Counted from the stretch's first letter, positions 48,587 through 56,696 are shown. The stretch: 64,000 nucleotides of DNA from Sphingobium soli (GCF_020782245.1 NZ_JAJGNP010000007.1:62001-126000); one strand, 5' to 3'. Made by a program: numbers and translations. Notes: a model not told the origin generated them from the sequence alone.

Positions 48587-49663
48587 CTACGCCGGTTCGG
48601 CAACCATGCCCGCGCGCGCTCGGGCGGTCGCCACCAGCTTGAACAGGCCCGCATTATAGTCGGTCAACTGCTCCATGGTCAGGTCCCGATAGGGCGTCAT
48701 CGGGCAAAGCGAATCCACAACATCCCAGAACGGCTCGATCTTTTCGAGCACTTCGTCCACCGGCCCGCAGGTCACGAAGGCTTCGACCATATCGTCGGAA
48801 ACATTGCCGATGACCTTGCCGATATCGCCATGCTCGCCCAGGCTGAGCTGGCAGGCGCGGGCCTGATCGCCGAAGCCGATCGCCTCGAAGAAGGGCTCAT
48901 ATTCCTTGTAGCCCGAATAGGCCGCAACGGTGGCGCGGCTGTCGTCGATCGCCCTCTGCTTGTCGTCATTGACCGCAATCCACGGCCAGGCGTTGATTTC
49001 GATATCCCCGCGCTTGCGGCCATATTGGGCCAGCGTGTCGGTGATGAAAGGCAGGCGGCTCTTGGTATAGGCTGCCGACCAGAGGGCATGGACCATCAGG
49101 CCGTCGCCGACCTCCAGCGCCAGCGCGGTCATCTTGTCCTGCAGTGCTGCGATCCAGATCGGGATTTCCTCCCGCACCGGCGGGGCGGTCAGCATCATTT
49201 CCTCGAAATCGGCGGAGAAATATTCCCCTGCGACCGGATCGAGCCCCTTATGCGCGTTGGCGATGACGTAGCGGATGACCTTGACGCTTTCGCGCAGGTG
49301 CGACAGCAGCTTGCGTTCCGGCTCCCCATACATGCCCGTGACGCAGCTCTTGATGCTGGAGCCCAGCCCCAGCACGAAACGGCCATTGGAAATGCGATCG
49401 ACGTCCATCGCCGCATAAGCGGTCTCCACCGGACTGCGCGTTCCCGCGATGGCGACGCCCGTGCCGACCTTCAGGCTGTCGGTCAGCGCGGCGGTAGCGG
49501 CCATCGGCACGAAGGGCGGCCCGTAAATCTGCAGCGAAAAGCAGCCTTCGAAACCCGCCTGTTCCATTTGCTGGCCGATGCCCGCCATGGCGGGGGCGGG
49601 CAGGGTAGGCATGACGGCCCACCAGCGGCGTTGACCGCCGACGGCATTGACGAGCGTGGACAT
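48587..49663 (-). CDS. LLM-class F420/flavin-dependent oxidoreductase
   Basis: 358 residues from ATG 49663 with GGAG; the frame is open upstream through a terminator. WWAVMPTLPAPAMAGIGQQMEQAGFEGCFS starts the barrel, DRISNGRFVLGLGSSIKSCVTGMYG is the luciferase-family signature, and PIWIAALQDKMTALALEVGDGLMVHALWS the cofactor loop. Downstream of the split Rieske pair on the same strand, but separated from it by an intrinsic terminator. It may be expressed by read-through or from its own promoter. Confidence 0.85.
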   Translation of the reverse strand: MSTLVNAVGGQRRWWAVMPTLPAPAMAGIGQQMEQAGFEGCFSLQIYGPPFVPMAATAALTDSLKVGTGVAIAGTRSPVETAYAAMDVDRISNGRFVLGLGSSIKSCVTGMYGEPERKLLSHLRESVKVIRYVIANAHKGLDPVAGEYFSADFEEMMLTAPPVREEIPIWIAALQDKMTALALEVGDGLMVHALWSAAYTKSRLPFITDTLAQYGRKRGDIEINAWPWIAVNDDKQRAIDDSRATVAAYSGYKEYEPFFEAIGFGDQARACQLSLGEHGDIGKVIGNVSDDMVEAFVTCGPVDEVLEKIEPFWDVVDSLCPMTPYRDLTMEQLTDYNAGLFKLVATARARAGMVAEPA

Positions 49664-49673
49664 GGCGTCTCCG

Positions 49674-49706
49674 AAAAGAAAAAAGAGCGGACGCTGCCGT
49701 CCGCCC
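49674..49706 (-). terminator. Rho-independent terminator (minus strand) between Rieske pair and LLM gene
   Basis: GCGGACG-GCAG-CGTCCGC followed on the minus strand by TCTTTTTTCTTTT: a 7-bp GC stem, tetraloop and T-run, the most classical terminator of the window. It should end most transcripts of the Rieske pair before the LLM gene. Confidence 0.78.
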
Positions 49707-49722
49707 ATGGGGAGAGATCAGA

Positions 49723-50796
49723 TCAGAACTGGAACAGTTCCTTGCGCAGGCCAATGATGTCGCTGCAATCGGCGCTGACATTGTCACGATAGGCGAAATC
49801 GCCATTCGCCTGCCGGTCCGCAAGCTCCATCATCGCCATGCGATAGCGCTGCCCGGCCTGGTCGAACTTGCTGTGCAGGTCCTTGCGGTCGGTATGGCGC
49901 ATGTAGCGCGGGCTTTGCGGGGACGTCATATAGCTGTCCTGCCGCGACACCTTGTAGCCTGCCTTGGGCATGACATGACGGAACATCAGTCCCGCGTTGG
50001 ACGTGTTCATGACCATTTCCATCCGCGTGCGGTCCCGTGTTTCGGGCGTGCAAGGGTGGAACAGAGGCACATCGTCGCCGGGGCTAAAGCGGCCATAGGC
50101 AATCGCGCAGTGAGAGCGCAGATAGATGCGGATCACCTGCCGCACATTCTGGGTCGGCTGCTTGATGCCGCTGAAGAACTTCATCACCGGCGCGACCGAC
50201 TTGTTGACGCAGGTGCGGACCATCGTGACGGTCTCGCTGTCGTAGAAGGTTTCCACTGTCTCGCTGTCCGACCGTTCGTCGCCGACGACATCGGCGTGCA
50301 GGAAGTCGGCATGGGTGAGGTCGATCAGGTTTTCCAGGCTGATCGGCGCTGAGCTTTCGAAACGGACGGTCGCGGTCATGTGGCGCGGCAGGCCCCCCTT
50401 GGGCGGGAGGAAGGGCAGGCTGGGCAAATGGCGGGGATCGGCGGCCAGCGGATTGCCGAACCATACCCAGACGACGCCATAATGCTCCATTACCGGATAG
50501 CGGCCCTGGGCGTTGGTGAACTCGCTCTTGTCGCGGGCGATCCGCTCATTGGGATGGAACTCGCTCGCCACGGCGACGCCATTGTCGCGCCACAGGAAGA
50601 TGGGGTGTGAATAGACGGCGCGACGGACGGGCTTGCCGGTCACGGAATAATCATGCGCTACCGGAAACCAGCTGTCGCGCATCACCAGATTATGCGGCAC
50701 CCAGCGGTTGATGGCATTCAGCGCGATCGGGCTGCCACCCGATGGCGCGGCGGAATTGTCGTCGTGCGAGACGGGACGATCGGCGGTTTCGAGCAT
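49723..50796 (-). CDS. Rieske-oxygenase-type subunit with intact iron site but no Rieske cluster
   Basis: 357 residues from ATG 50796 (GGAGG; a TTG 6 bp earlier is open). The catalytic domain has D159-x2-H162-x4-H167 (ENLIDLTHADFLHA), the facial-triad motif with its bridging aspartate, and D287 as the likely third ligand. The N-terminal domain starts like a Rieske domain (PIFLWRDNGVAVA) and ends like one (YGVVWVWFG). The intervening stretch is only about 37 residues, roughly 40 shorter than the usual, and contains neither C-x-H nor C-x2-H. It cannot bind a Rieske cluster. The gene immediately upstream keeps the cluster and lacks the iron site, so the two probably form one heteromeric oxygenase. 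Confidence 0.85.
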   Translation of the reverse strand: MLETADRPVSHDDNSAAPSGGSPIALNAINRWVPHNLVMRDSWFPVAHDYSVTGKPVRRAVYSHPIFLWRDNGVAVASEFHPNERIARDKSEFTNAQGRYPVMEHYGVVWVWFGNPLAADPRHLPSLPFLPPKGGLPRHMTATVRFESSAPISLENLIDLTHADFLHADVVGDERSDSETVETFYDSETVTMVRTCVNKSVAPVMKFFSGIKQPTQNVRQVIRIYLRSHCAIAYGRFSPGDDVPLFHPCTPETRDRTRMEMVMNTSNAGLMFRHVMPKAGYKVSRQDSYMTSPQSPRYMRHTDRKDLHSKFDQAGQRYRMAMMELADRQANGDFAYRDNVSADCSDIIGLRKELFQF

Positions 50797-50810
50797 CTTC
50801 AAATCCTCCT

Positions 50811-51749
50811 TCAGGCCGCTACGGTCTGATCATGGGTCGCTGGCGTGGTTTCCAGCATCACCTTGCGCAAATCCTCGCCATGCAGCGAGACGGTGGGCTT
50901 GGTGGCGCGCAATTTCGATCCGTCAACCGACGCGAGAACCGACAACGGATTGATCCCGCGCAGCACGGCGCCCCGCACACCTGGATGGCGCACGCCCAGT
51001 TCGGCGCGCCAGCGTACCGCCGTCACGCCCCGCGCCGAAGGCACGGGCGAGAGGACGGCATGGAGCAGATCGTTAAACTGGTCGTCACGCAGCGTCAGTT
51101 GCGTTTCGCCGGTCAGCGGATGGGTGCGCGTCAGCAGGGTGAGCGGAAATTCGGCCACGAAGTGCGACGGCCAATGCAGCGGATGCCACTGGCAGTTGCG
51201 CTCCATCACCAGCAGGCCGTTTTCCTCGTGCAGTTCCGACATCAGATAGGGGCTGAAGCGGACACCACGGATCGACAGGATCAGGCTGGGGTCATCATAG
51301 AGAGCGTTGAGATATTCCTGATGGCTGCAACTGACGTTGACGGTGCCGACATAGGTATATTTCGGGTCGGCGCTGAGCGGCGCCTGCGCCTTGGGGTTGA
51401 GGCAGACCCGCACGAAGCCGGCCTGTTCGGTCACCGCAAAGGCATTGGCCTTGTAGATCGGCGGGAATTTCTGCTGATCCTTCATGTTCGGGATTTCTTT
51501 GAGCCGCCCCGTCTCGCCGTCATAGCTCCAGCCATGATAGCCGCACTGGATCTGGCCATTGTCCCGGATGCAGCCGAGCGACAGAGGCGCGCGACGATGC
51601 GGGCAGCGATCCTCCAGCGCGCGGGCGATACCCTGATTGTCGCGCCACAACACGACCGGCTGATCGCCGATGTCGACGGACAGGGGCTTTTGAGAGGTCA
51701 CTTCCTCGGACCGTGCGACAGCCCACCAAAGATCAGAATCGAGACTCAT
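50811..51749 (-). CDS. Rieske-oxygenase-type subunit with intact Rieske cluster but no iron site
   Basis: 312 residues from ATG 51749 (AAGGAGAG upstream). The Rieske ligands are complete: C49-x-H51 (CPHRRAPLSLG) and C69-x2-H72 (CGYHGWSYDG). Where oxygenases carry D-x2-H-x4-H, this protein reads NALYDDPSLILSI: both histidines are gone. The C-terminal domain is also a little short. It could pass electrons but not activate O2. It is first in the operon, 14 bp before the partner that has the reverse defect. It diverges from a TetR gene across a palindrome. Confidence 0.85.
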   Translation of the reverse strand: MSLDSDLWWAVARSEEVTSQKPLSVDIGDQPVVLWRDNQGIARALEDRCPHRRAPLSLGCIRDNGQIQCGYHGWSYDGETGRLKEIPNMKDQQKFPPIYKANAFAVTEQAGFVRVCLNPKAQAPLSADPKYTYVGTVNVSCSHQEYLNALYDDPSLILSIRGVRFSPYLMSELHEENGLLVMERNCQWHPLHWPSHFVAEFPLTLLTRTHPLTGETQLTLRDDQFNDLLHAVLSPVPSARGVTAVRWRAELGVRHPGVRGAVLRGINPLSVLASVDGSKLRATKPTVSLHGEDLRKVMLETTPATHDQTVAA

Positions 51750-51785
51750 AGCGCTATCCACTCTCCTTTCGATTAAATTGACGGA

Positions 51786-51802
51786 TGACAATTTATATGT
51801 CA
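51786..51802. promoter_or_regulatory. Candidate TetR operator TGACA-N7-TGTCA
   Basis: A perfect 5-bp inverted repeat with an AT-rich 7-bp spacer lies in the 66-bp gap between the Rieske pair and TetR. It overlaps TTGACA-like sequences that could serve as -35 elements. Binding would block both promoters. Confidence 0.55.
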
Positions 51803-51815
51803 ACGTCTTTTCGCT

Positions 51816-52481
51816 ATGGATTTGCTGATGCTCGATCGCCCCCAGCGCACACGCGGTCGCCCCGCGCTCAATGCCGCCCAGGCCGTGGACGAGGACAAGC
51901 TACTGGGTCTGGCCTTCGCGACCTTCGCGGAACGCGGCTATGAGGGCACGACGCTGCGTGATCTGTCGAAGCGGCTTGGGGTCAGTCACAATCTCCTGAA
52001 TGTCCGATTTGGCCGGAAGGAAGATTTGTGGGTACGCGCGGTCGACTGGCGGATGGCGCAGGCCTCGCCCTTCGTCGAAGCCGCCTTTGATGAACCGGCC
52101 GATCCGGAGGTTCGGCTGCGCCATCTGATCCAGCGCTTCTGCCTTTGGGCGACGAACAATGGCGACATCGTTTCGCTGACCAATGTGGAAGGTTGCCGTT
52201 CGACTTGGCGGCTGGATCATATCGTCGAACATTTCGTGCTGCCGTTCCAGCGGCGGCTCGACGGCCTGCTTGACGCGGTACGGCTCCAGCGGCCGGTGCA
52301 CGGTCTGTCGACTGCGGCGCTTATGGCGCTGCTGGTCCAGGGGGTCGGCTATTATTTCTGCGCCGTGCCGATGCAGCAGCGGCTGGGGGCGGGGCAGGAG
52401 GTCGATGACGTCCACGCGGTCGAACATGCCGACAGGCTGGCCACGTTCCTGCTCGCTGCCCTGCTGCCGCCGGTCGCCTAA
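51816..52481 (+). CDS. TetR-family transcriptional regulator
   Basis: 221 residues. The N-terminal helix-turn-helix is LAFATFAERGYEGTTLRDLSKRLGVSHNLLNVRFGRKEDLW (about 30-70). The C-terminal ligand domain is unassigned. ATG 51816 is used; ATG 51828 is the alternative. Divergent from the Rieske pair, which it probably represses until a pathway compound binds. Convergent with the NTF2-like gene. Confidence 0.87.
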   Translation: MDLLMLDRPQRTRGRPALNAAQAVDEDKLLGLAFATFAERGYEGTTLRDLSKRLGVSHNLLNVRFGRKEDLWVRAVDWRMAQASPFVEAAFDEPADPEVRLRHLIQRFCLWATNNGDIVSLTNVEGCRSTWRLDHIVEHFVLPFQRRLDGLLDAVRLQRPVHGLSTAALMALLVQGVGYYFCAVPMQQRLGAGQEVDDVHAVEHADRLATFLLAALLPPVA

Positions 52482-52513
52482 CCGAAGCGGAAGAAGGGCA
52501 GCGGCGCAGTCGC

Positions 52514-53017
52514 TTACTTGTAGGGATCGACCGGCTGGGGCACTTCCACCACGCCAATGTCCTTCAACATGGTCAACACGTCGGAAATGCTGAAGATGCT
52601 GACGATCTTGTCGTCCTTGAACTTGACGATGGAGAACCAGTTGACCTGAAACTCGTTGCCGGTCGGCTGTACGCCCATATAGGGTCCGCCGACATGCTTG
52701 CAGTAGTGGGTCGCGTAGATCCAGATTTCGTCGTCACCCTTACCGACCGCGTCGATGGTCTTGTAGGCGGCAGGGAAAAAGGTCTTATAGAGTGCGACCG
52801 GCGAGGTCTTCCACTGTTCATAGGTGCCCAGGTCGGGGCGGTTGGGGTTGCCATAGCGGAAATCGGGATGGAAAAACCGGTCCATGGCGTCAAAATCGCC
52901 GGCGTTCAGGGTTTCCTGAAGATCGGTCCAATGCTTGACCATCTTCTTCTGCTTGTCGGTCAGTACGGTCGAACCCGACACGTCCAGCTGTTCACGAATT
53001 TCTTCTTTCCAGGCCAC
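52514..53017 (-). CDS. SnoaL/NTF2-like protein, paralogue of the protein at 9652
   Basis: 167 residues. Conserved blocks with the 9652 product: NPNRPDLGTY, WKTSP, GGPYMGVQPTGN, ISDVLTMLKD and the terminal VPQPVDPYK. The N-terminal 40 residues differ. The gene is 38 bp downstream of the [2Fe-2S] ferredoxin, in an operon that starts at the perfect CCTGTC-N4-GACAGG repeat. Co-transcription with a ferredoxin suggests that it works beside an oxygenase, for example on its product. Confidence 0.82.
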   Translation of the reverse strand: MAWKEEIREQLDVSGSTVLTDKQKKMVKHWTDLQETLNAGDFDAMDRFFHPDFRYGNPNRPDLGTYEQWKTSPVALYKTFFPAAYKTIDAVGKGDDEIWIYATHYCKHVGGPYMGVQPTGNEFQVNWFSIVKFKDDKIVSIFSISDVLTMLKDIGVVEVPQPVDPYK

Positions 53018-53055
53018 GATAATCCTCTCTCATTGATTCAGGATTGGGGTTATGC

Positions 53056-53373
53056 TCAGTCTTCAGGTGCGATGGTGACCGTAAGTCCCGACAGGGCTTC
53101 CGTCATCATGACCTGACAGGACAGGCGCGAATAGTCGTTGCGGTGGGGCGATCCGTCCAACAGATCGCTTTCGTCTTCCGATACCGGGGGTAGGGCCTGC
53201 GCGAAGGCCGGATCGACATAGACATGACATGTCGCGCAGGAGCAGCATCCGCCACAAAGCGCCAGCAGCTCATCAAAGCCCGCGTCGCGGATGGCTTCCA
53301 TCACCGAGCTGTCGGCGGATGCGTCGATCGTCTGCTGTGCGCCGTCACGGGTGATGACATTCAATTCCGGCAT
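53056..53373 (-). CDS. Adrenodoxin-type [2Fe-2S] ferredoxin
   Basis: 105 residues from ATG 53373; a longer frame exists. The cysteines C-x5-C-x2-C ([15 protein letters not shown]) and a distant one in LSCQVMM bind a [2Fe-2S] cluster. IAPED ends the chain. It can feed electrons to the nearby Rieske pair or to a P450. The reductase partner is not in this neighbourhood; the one at 1-731 is a candidate. It is the first gene of its operon. Confidence 0.88.
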   Translation of the reverse strand: MPELNVITRDGAQQTIDASADSSVMEAIRDAGFDELLALCGGCCSCATCHVYVDPAFAQALPPVSEDESDLLDGSPHRNDYSRLSCQVMMTEALSGLTVTIAPED

Positions 53374-53435
53374 GGCATTCCTTTGGTGCAATCGAAGGCG
53401 ATGCCCCGTCCTAGTGAGCGCGCGCAGCTTTCCGT

Positions 53436-53451
53436 CCTGTCGAAAGACAGG
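53436..53451 (-). promoter_or_regulatory. Perfect CCTGTC-N4-GACAGG repeat, upstream of ferredoxin operon
   Basis: A perfect palindrome, centre 71 bp upstream of ATG 53373. It lies between the ferredoxin start and the sulfotransferase stop codon (53464). Confidence 0.62.
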
Positions 53452-53463
53452 TATTGAGACAGG

Positions 53464-54753
53464 CTATTTCACTTCGACCTCTACTGGGAACCTATCAAAA
53501 TAGAATGCAAAGGGGCGGCGCAATTCCTCCCCGGTGACATGGAAATCACGCTCCAGATCGTAGACGATCTTGCCCTTGGCCTGCTCGCCATGCTCGGCCA
53601 GATAGGCGTGCAGATCGGCCAGCGCCTCGTCGGTCAGTGGGATATCGGCAATGCGATAGATTTCCTTCAGGATCGGATCGGGATTTTTGATCCAGTCGTG
53701 AAAATAGACGTCGATTGTCTGTTTGGGGGGCAGGATGTCGCGATCGCGCACGCAGGCGCGAAGCAGCTTTTCATAGCGGTCGGGCCAGTAGCCCAGAGGC
53801 TCCTGAATATCGACCGATTTGCGCAACATGCGCGCCGCATAGCTGTACATGGTGAGCTGCGACCGGATCGACCCGACCGGATCGCGATGGGTCAGGACGA
53901 AAGTGGCATCGGGAAAAGTCTTATAGAGAGCAGGCAACTGCTCCATATGTTGCGGGCATTTGATGACCCATCGGTTCGGTCCTTTCAGGAAGGTCAGGAT
54001 CTGGAGCCCTTTTTTCAGATAGGCATAGGTGCCAGACTGGTCGTGGTTCAGATAATAATCGCGCCAGCGCGGCACATGCGCCAGCCACTCGATCAGATAG
54101 GAGGAGAAATCGACCGCCTGCAATTCGATATCCTCGCTGATATGATCGGGCGAAAATTCGTGCATGATCGCCATATAGGGCAGGATCGATTCCATCGTTC
54201 GCCAGCCCTGTTCCGCCTTGGTCCAGCGCGGATTGCTGTCCTCTTCCGTCGGGGTTTCGTCGGGCGCGGGGACAGGCGCGATGGCTTCCCACCATGGCAG
54301 CGACCGGAAACGGCGGTCAGCCGACAGCAGGCCCAGCAGATGCGTGGTGCCCGATCGCGGCAGGCCCGCGACGATGATCGGCCGGTCAATCTGGATGTCC
54401 AAGATCTCCGGGTGGCGTCTGACCAAGTCTTCTATCCGCAGCCGAGTCGCGGCAAGGCGGATCATCATCTGGAACAGGTTGGCCCGCGTGACCGCCGAAG
54501 CGTTCGCATCTTCGTCCACTGCCTGGCACCAGACGGCCAGACGTTCGCGAAAATCGTCCGCGCCGAAATCCGACAGCCCTGTCTGCGCCTGCGCCGCAGC
54601 CAATATGACCTCGGGCTTCAGGATGATCTGATCTGCCGCAGCCTCTGCCCCCGCCAATACCTGCTTCTGGACATCGGTCAGCGCAGGGTGGTGCAGGTCG
54701 GTGATGTCGATGATGTTACGGCGCGTGGCCTCTTCCTGCACGGCACTGCCCAT
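53464..54753 (-). CDS. Sulfotransferase-fold protein
   Basis: 429 residues from ATG 54753 (AAGGAGAG); a start 27 bp earlier is open. G-L-P-R-S-G-T-T at 130-137 is the PAPS 5'-phosphosulfate loop, FVLTHRDPVGSIRSQ the 3'-phosphate contact, and WVIKCPQHMEQL another family block. It may transfer sulfate to, or bind, a hydroxylated intermediate. A second, distinct family member lies at 62209. No PAPS synthesis gene is near. Confidence 0.85.
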   Translation of the reverse strand: MGSAVQEEATRRNIIDITDLHHPALTDVQKQVLAGAEAAADQIILKPEVILAAAQAQTGLSDFGADDFRERLAVWCQAVDEDANASAVTRANLFQMMIRLAATRLRIEDLVRRHPEILDIQIDRPIIVAGLPRSGTTHLLGLLSADRRFRSLPWWEAIAPVPAPDETPTEEDSNPRWTKAEQGWRTMESILPYMAIMHEFSPDHISEDIELQAVDFSSYLIEWLAHVPRWRDYYLNHDQSGTYAYLKKGLQILTFLKGPNRWVIKCPQHMEQLPALYKTFPDATFVLTHRDPVGSIRSQLTMYSYAARMLRKSVDIQEPLGYWPDRYEKLLRACVRDRDILPPKQTIDVYFHDWIKNPDPILKEIYRIADIPLTDEALADLHAYLAEHGEQAKGKIVYDLERDFHVTGEELRRPFAFYFDRFPVEVEVK

Positions 54754-54794
54754 CTTTCTCTCCTTTTTTCGATGCGACATCTAAATGCGCCCGC

Positions 54795-54810
54795 CCTCTC
54801 TTTCGCAAGG
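54795..54810 (-). promoter_or_regulatory. Degenerate CCTNYC-N4-GRNAGG repeat, upstream of sulfotransferase-like gene
   Basis: CCTCTC-tttc-GCAAGG, one mismatch to the loose consensus. The centre is 50 bp upstream of ATG 54753, within the divergent AraC/sulfotransferase region. Confidence 0.38.
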
Positions 54811-54904
54811 TGCCCAGCCATCGCCGTCGCGCCAAATATCCGGCAAAAGCGCCATGCTGCGCGGCGAATATGTCGCAGAGCGCGAAACTGTCCGGAGGGG
54901 TTGG

Positions 54905-55783
54905 ATGAACGCTGTTTCCCAGGTCTACGACGTGCCCGTAACGCCGACGATGGACTGCACGGTCCGGGGTCGGATCGCGCTGCCCGGCGTGGTGATGGAA
55001 TTGCATCATTACCGATTTCGCGGCCAGCAGGGCGGGGTCTTTTCATCGCCGCGCAGTTTTCTCGATCTGGCGCTGTCCCCCCGGCCCGGTCGCCCCTGGG
55101 GCGGTTATGGCGGTATCCAGCAGGGCGGGGCCTGCGCCTTGGGCGACATATTGTTCGTCCCGGCGCGAAACGAATTGCATACCGAATGGGGAGAGGGCGA
55201 ACAGACGTCGATATGCTGCGGCTTCGACGGCATGGGGTTCGACCATGACGGGCCGGACCTGTCGAGCGACGCGTTGCAGGCTTCGCTCGACGTGCGCAGT
55301 CCGACTGTGCGCGAGGCGCTGCGGCGTATCGCCGGCGAGATTGCGCAACCCGGCTTTTGCAGCGAGATGCTAACGCAGGCGATATGGCTTCAGGCTGCGA
55401 TCGAATTGCAGCGCTATCTGCGTGGTTCGGCGCGCGATGGCGGAACGGGAGGAGGCGGCATGTCCCGAACCCAGCTTCAACGCATCGAGGATCGCGTCGA
55501 ACAGCCGGGGAAACCCCCGTCCGTCGCCGAACTGGCGGCCGAATGCGGCCTTTCCACCCGCCATTTCTTCCGCCAGTTCAAGATCGCCACTGGGCAGACG
55601 CTCACGCGCTACGTCGCCGACCGCAAGATCGACCGGGCGAAGCAGTTGCTGCGTCGGGCCGGTCCGGCGATCAAGGTCATCGCCTGGGATTGCGGCTTCG
55701 ACAGCGCGGCCGCCTTTTCGGCGGCCTTCCGCAAGGCGACCGGACTGACGCCGCGGCAATTCCGAGAGGGCGTGATGCATTGA
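54905..55783 (+). CDS. AraC-family transcriptional regulator
   Basis: 292 residues from ATG 54905 with GGAGG. The C-terminal 100 residues hold two helix-turn-helices: VAELAAECGLSTRHFFRQFKIATGQTL and IKVIAWDCGFDSAAAFSAAFRKATGLTPRQFR. The N-terminal 170 residues form a ligand-sensing domain. It is transcribed away from the sulfotransferase and heads the plus-strand module to 64 kb, so it likely controls that module. Confidence 0.88.
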   Translation: MNAVSQVYDVPVTPTMDCTVRGRIALPGVVMELHHYRFRGQQGGVFSSPRSFLDLALSPRPGRPWGGYGGIQQGGACALGDILFVPARNELHTEWGEGEQTSICCGFDGMGFDHDGPDLSSDALQASLDVRSPTVREALRRIAGEIAQPGFCSEMLTQAIWLQAAIELQRYLRGSARDGGTGGGGMSRTQLQRIEDRVEQPGKPPSVAELAAECGLSTRHFFRQFKIATGQTLTRYVADRKIDRAKQLLRRAGPAIKVIAWDCGFDSAAAFSAAFRKATGLTPRQFREGVMH

Positions 55784-55794
55784 AGCCAGGGCCG

Positions 55795-55824
55795 TTTCGC
55801 GATGGCATTGGCACGATCGCGAAA
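55795..55824. promoter_or_regulatory. Inverted repeat TTTCGCGAT-N12-ATCGCGAAA
   Basis: A perfect 9-bp repeat with a 12-nt loop begins 11 bp after the AraC stop. It may be the AraC terminator or an operator for the downstream SDR operon. No T-run follows. Confidence 0.45.
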
Positions 55825-55904
55825 CTGGGGCCGCTTGTTCATCGGCCCGGTCGCCAGCAATGTTGCGCCAAAGCGCCGCCGCCGTTCGAGCGGCCATCGG
55901 GAGA

Positions 55905-56696
55905 ATGGACGTGCCGGAAAATCTGTTCGATCTGAGCGGCAAGGTGGCGCTGGTCACGGGCGCCAATTCGGGGCTGGGTTTCGGCTTTGCCCGCGGTCTT
56001 GCCCGTGCCGGCAGCGACGTCGTCCTCTGGGGGCGGCGCGCCGACAGGAATGAAGAGGCGGCGGCCGCATTGCGCGCGCATGGGGTGCGGGTCTTCGCCG
56101 ATGTCGTCGATGTGTCCAGCGAGCCCGCGATCGTCGCCGGCTTCGCCCGCGCGCTCGATGCAATGGGCCGGGTCGACACGGTGGTCGCCAATGCCGGCGT
56201 CGCCAGCCGGGTGCCGTTCACCGACATGGACGTCGCCACCTATCGCAAGCTGATCGACGTCAATCTCGATGGCGCCGTCTTCACCCTGCGGGAGGGTGCG
56301 CGGCACATGAAGGCGCGCGCGGAAGCCGGCGACCCGGGCGGTTCGTTGATCATCTGCGGCAGCGGCTCGATCTTCCAGGGTGTGCCGACCATGGCCCATT
56401 ACGGCATTGCCAAGGGCGCGCTCAACGCCCTTGGCAAGGCGCTGGCGGCCGAACTCGGTCCGATCGGCGTGCGCTGCAACGTCATCGCGCCGGGTTTCAT
56501 CGAAACCGAAATGACATTTGCCGATCCGGAGGTCGGCAGGATGATCGCAGACGTGGTCGCAGCGAAGGCCCCGCTCGGGCGGGCGGGCAAGCCGTCCGAT
56601 CTGGAAGGCGCGGTCGTCTATCTCGCGAGCGATATGGCGGCCTACCACACCGGCGACACGCTGGTCGTGGACGGCGGCAAGATGTCCGCCAACTGA
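55905..56696 (+). CDS. Short-chain dehydrogenase/reductase
   Basis: 263 residues from ATG 55905 with GGGAGA. TGANSGLG near residue 17, ANAG, CGSGSI for the serine, Y-x3-K in HYGIAKGAL and VVDGGKMSAN. Complete classical SDR. It starts the AraC-linked operon; the VOC gene follows by 63 bp. Confidence 0.86.
   Translation: MDVPENLFDLSGKVALVTGANSGLGFGFARGLARAGSDVVLWGRRADRNEEAAAALRAHGVRVFADVVDVSSEPAIVAGFARALDAMGRVDTVVANAGVASRVPFTDMDVATYRKLIDVNLDGAVFTLREGARHMKARAEAGDPGGSLIICGSGSIFQGVPTMAHYGIAKGALNALGKALAAELGPIGVRCNVIAPGFIETEMTFADPEVGRMIADVVAAKAPLGRAGKPSDLEGAVVYLASDMAAYHTGDTLVVDGGKMSAN

Noticed and set aside
53487..53502. A CCTATC half-site in the end of the sulfotransferase-like gene
   Set aside because: It lies inside coding sequence and has no matching second half-site at the 4-bp spacing.
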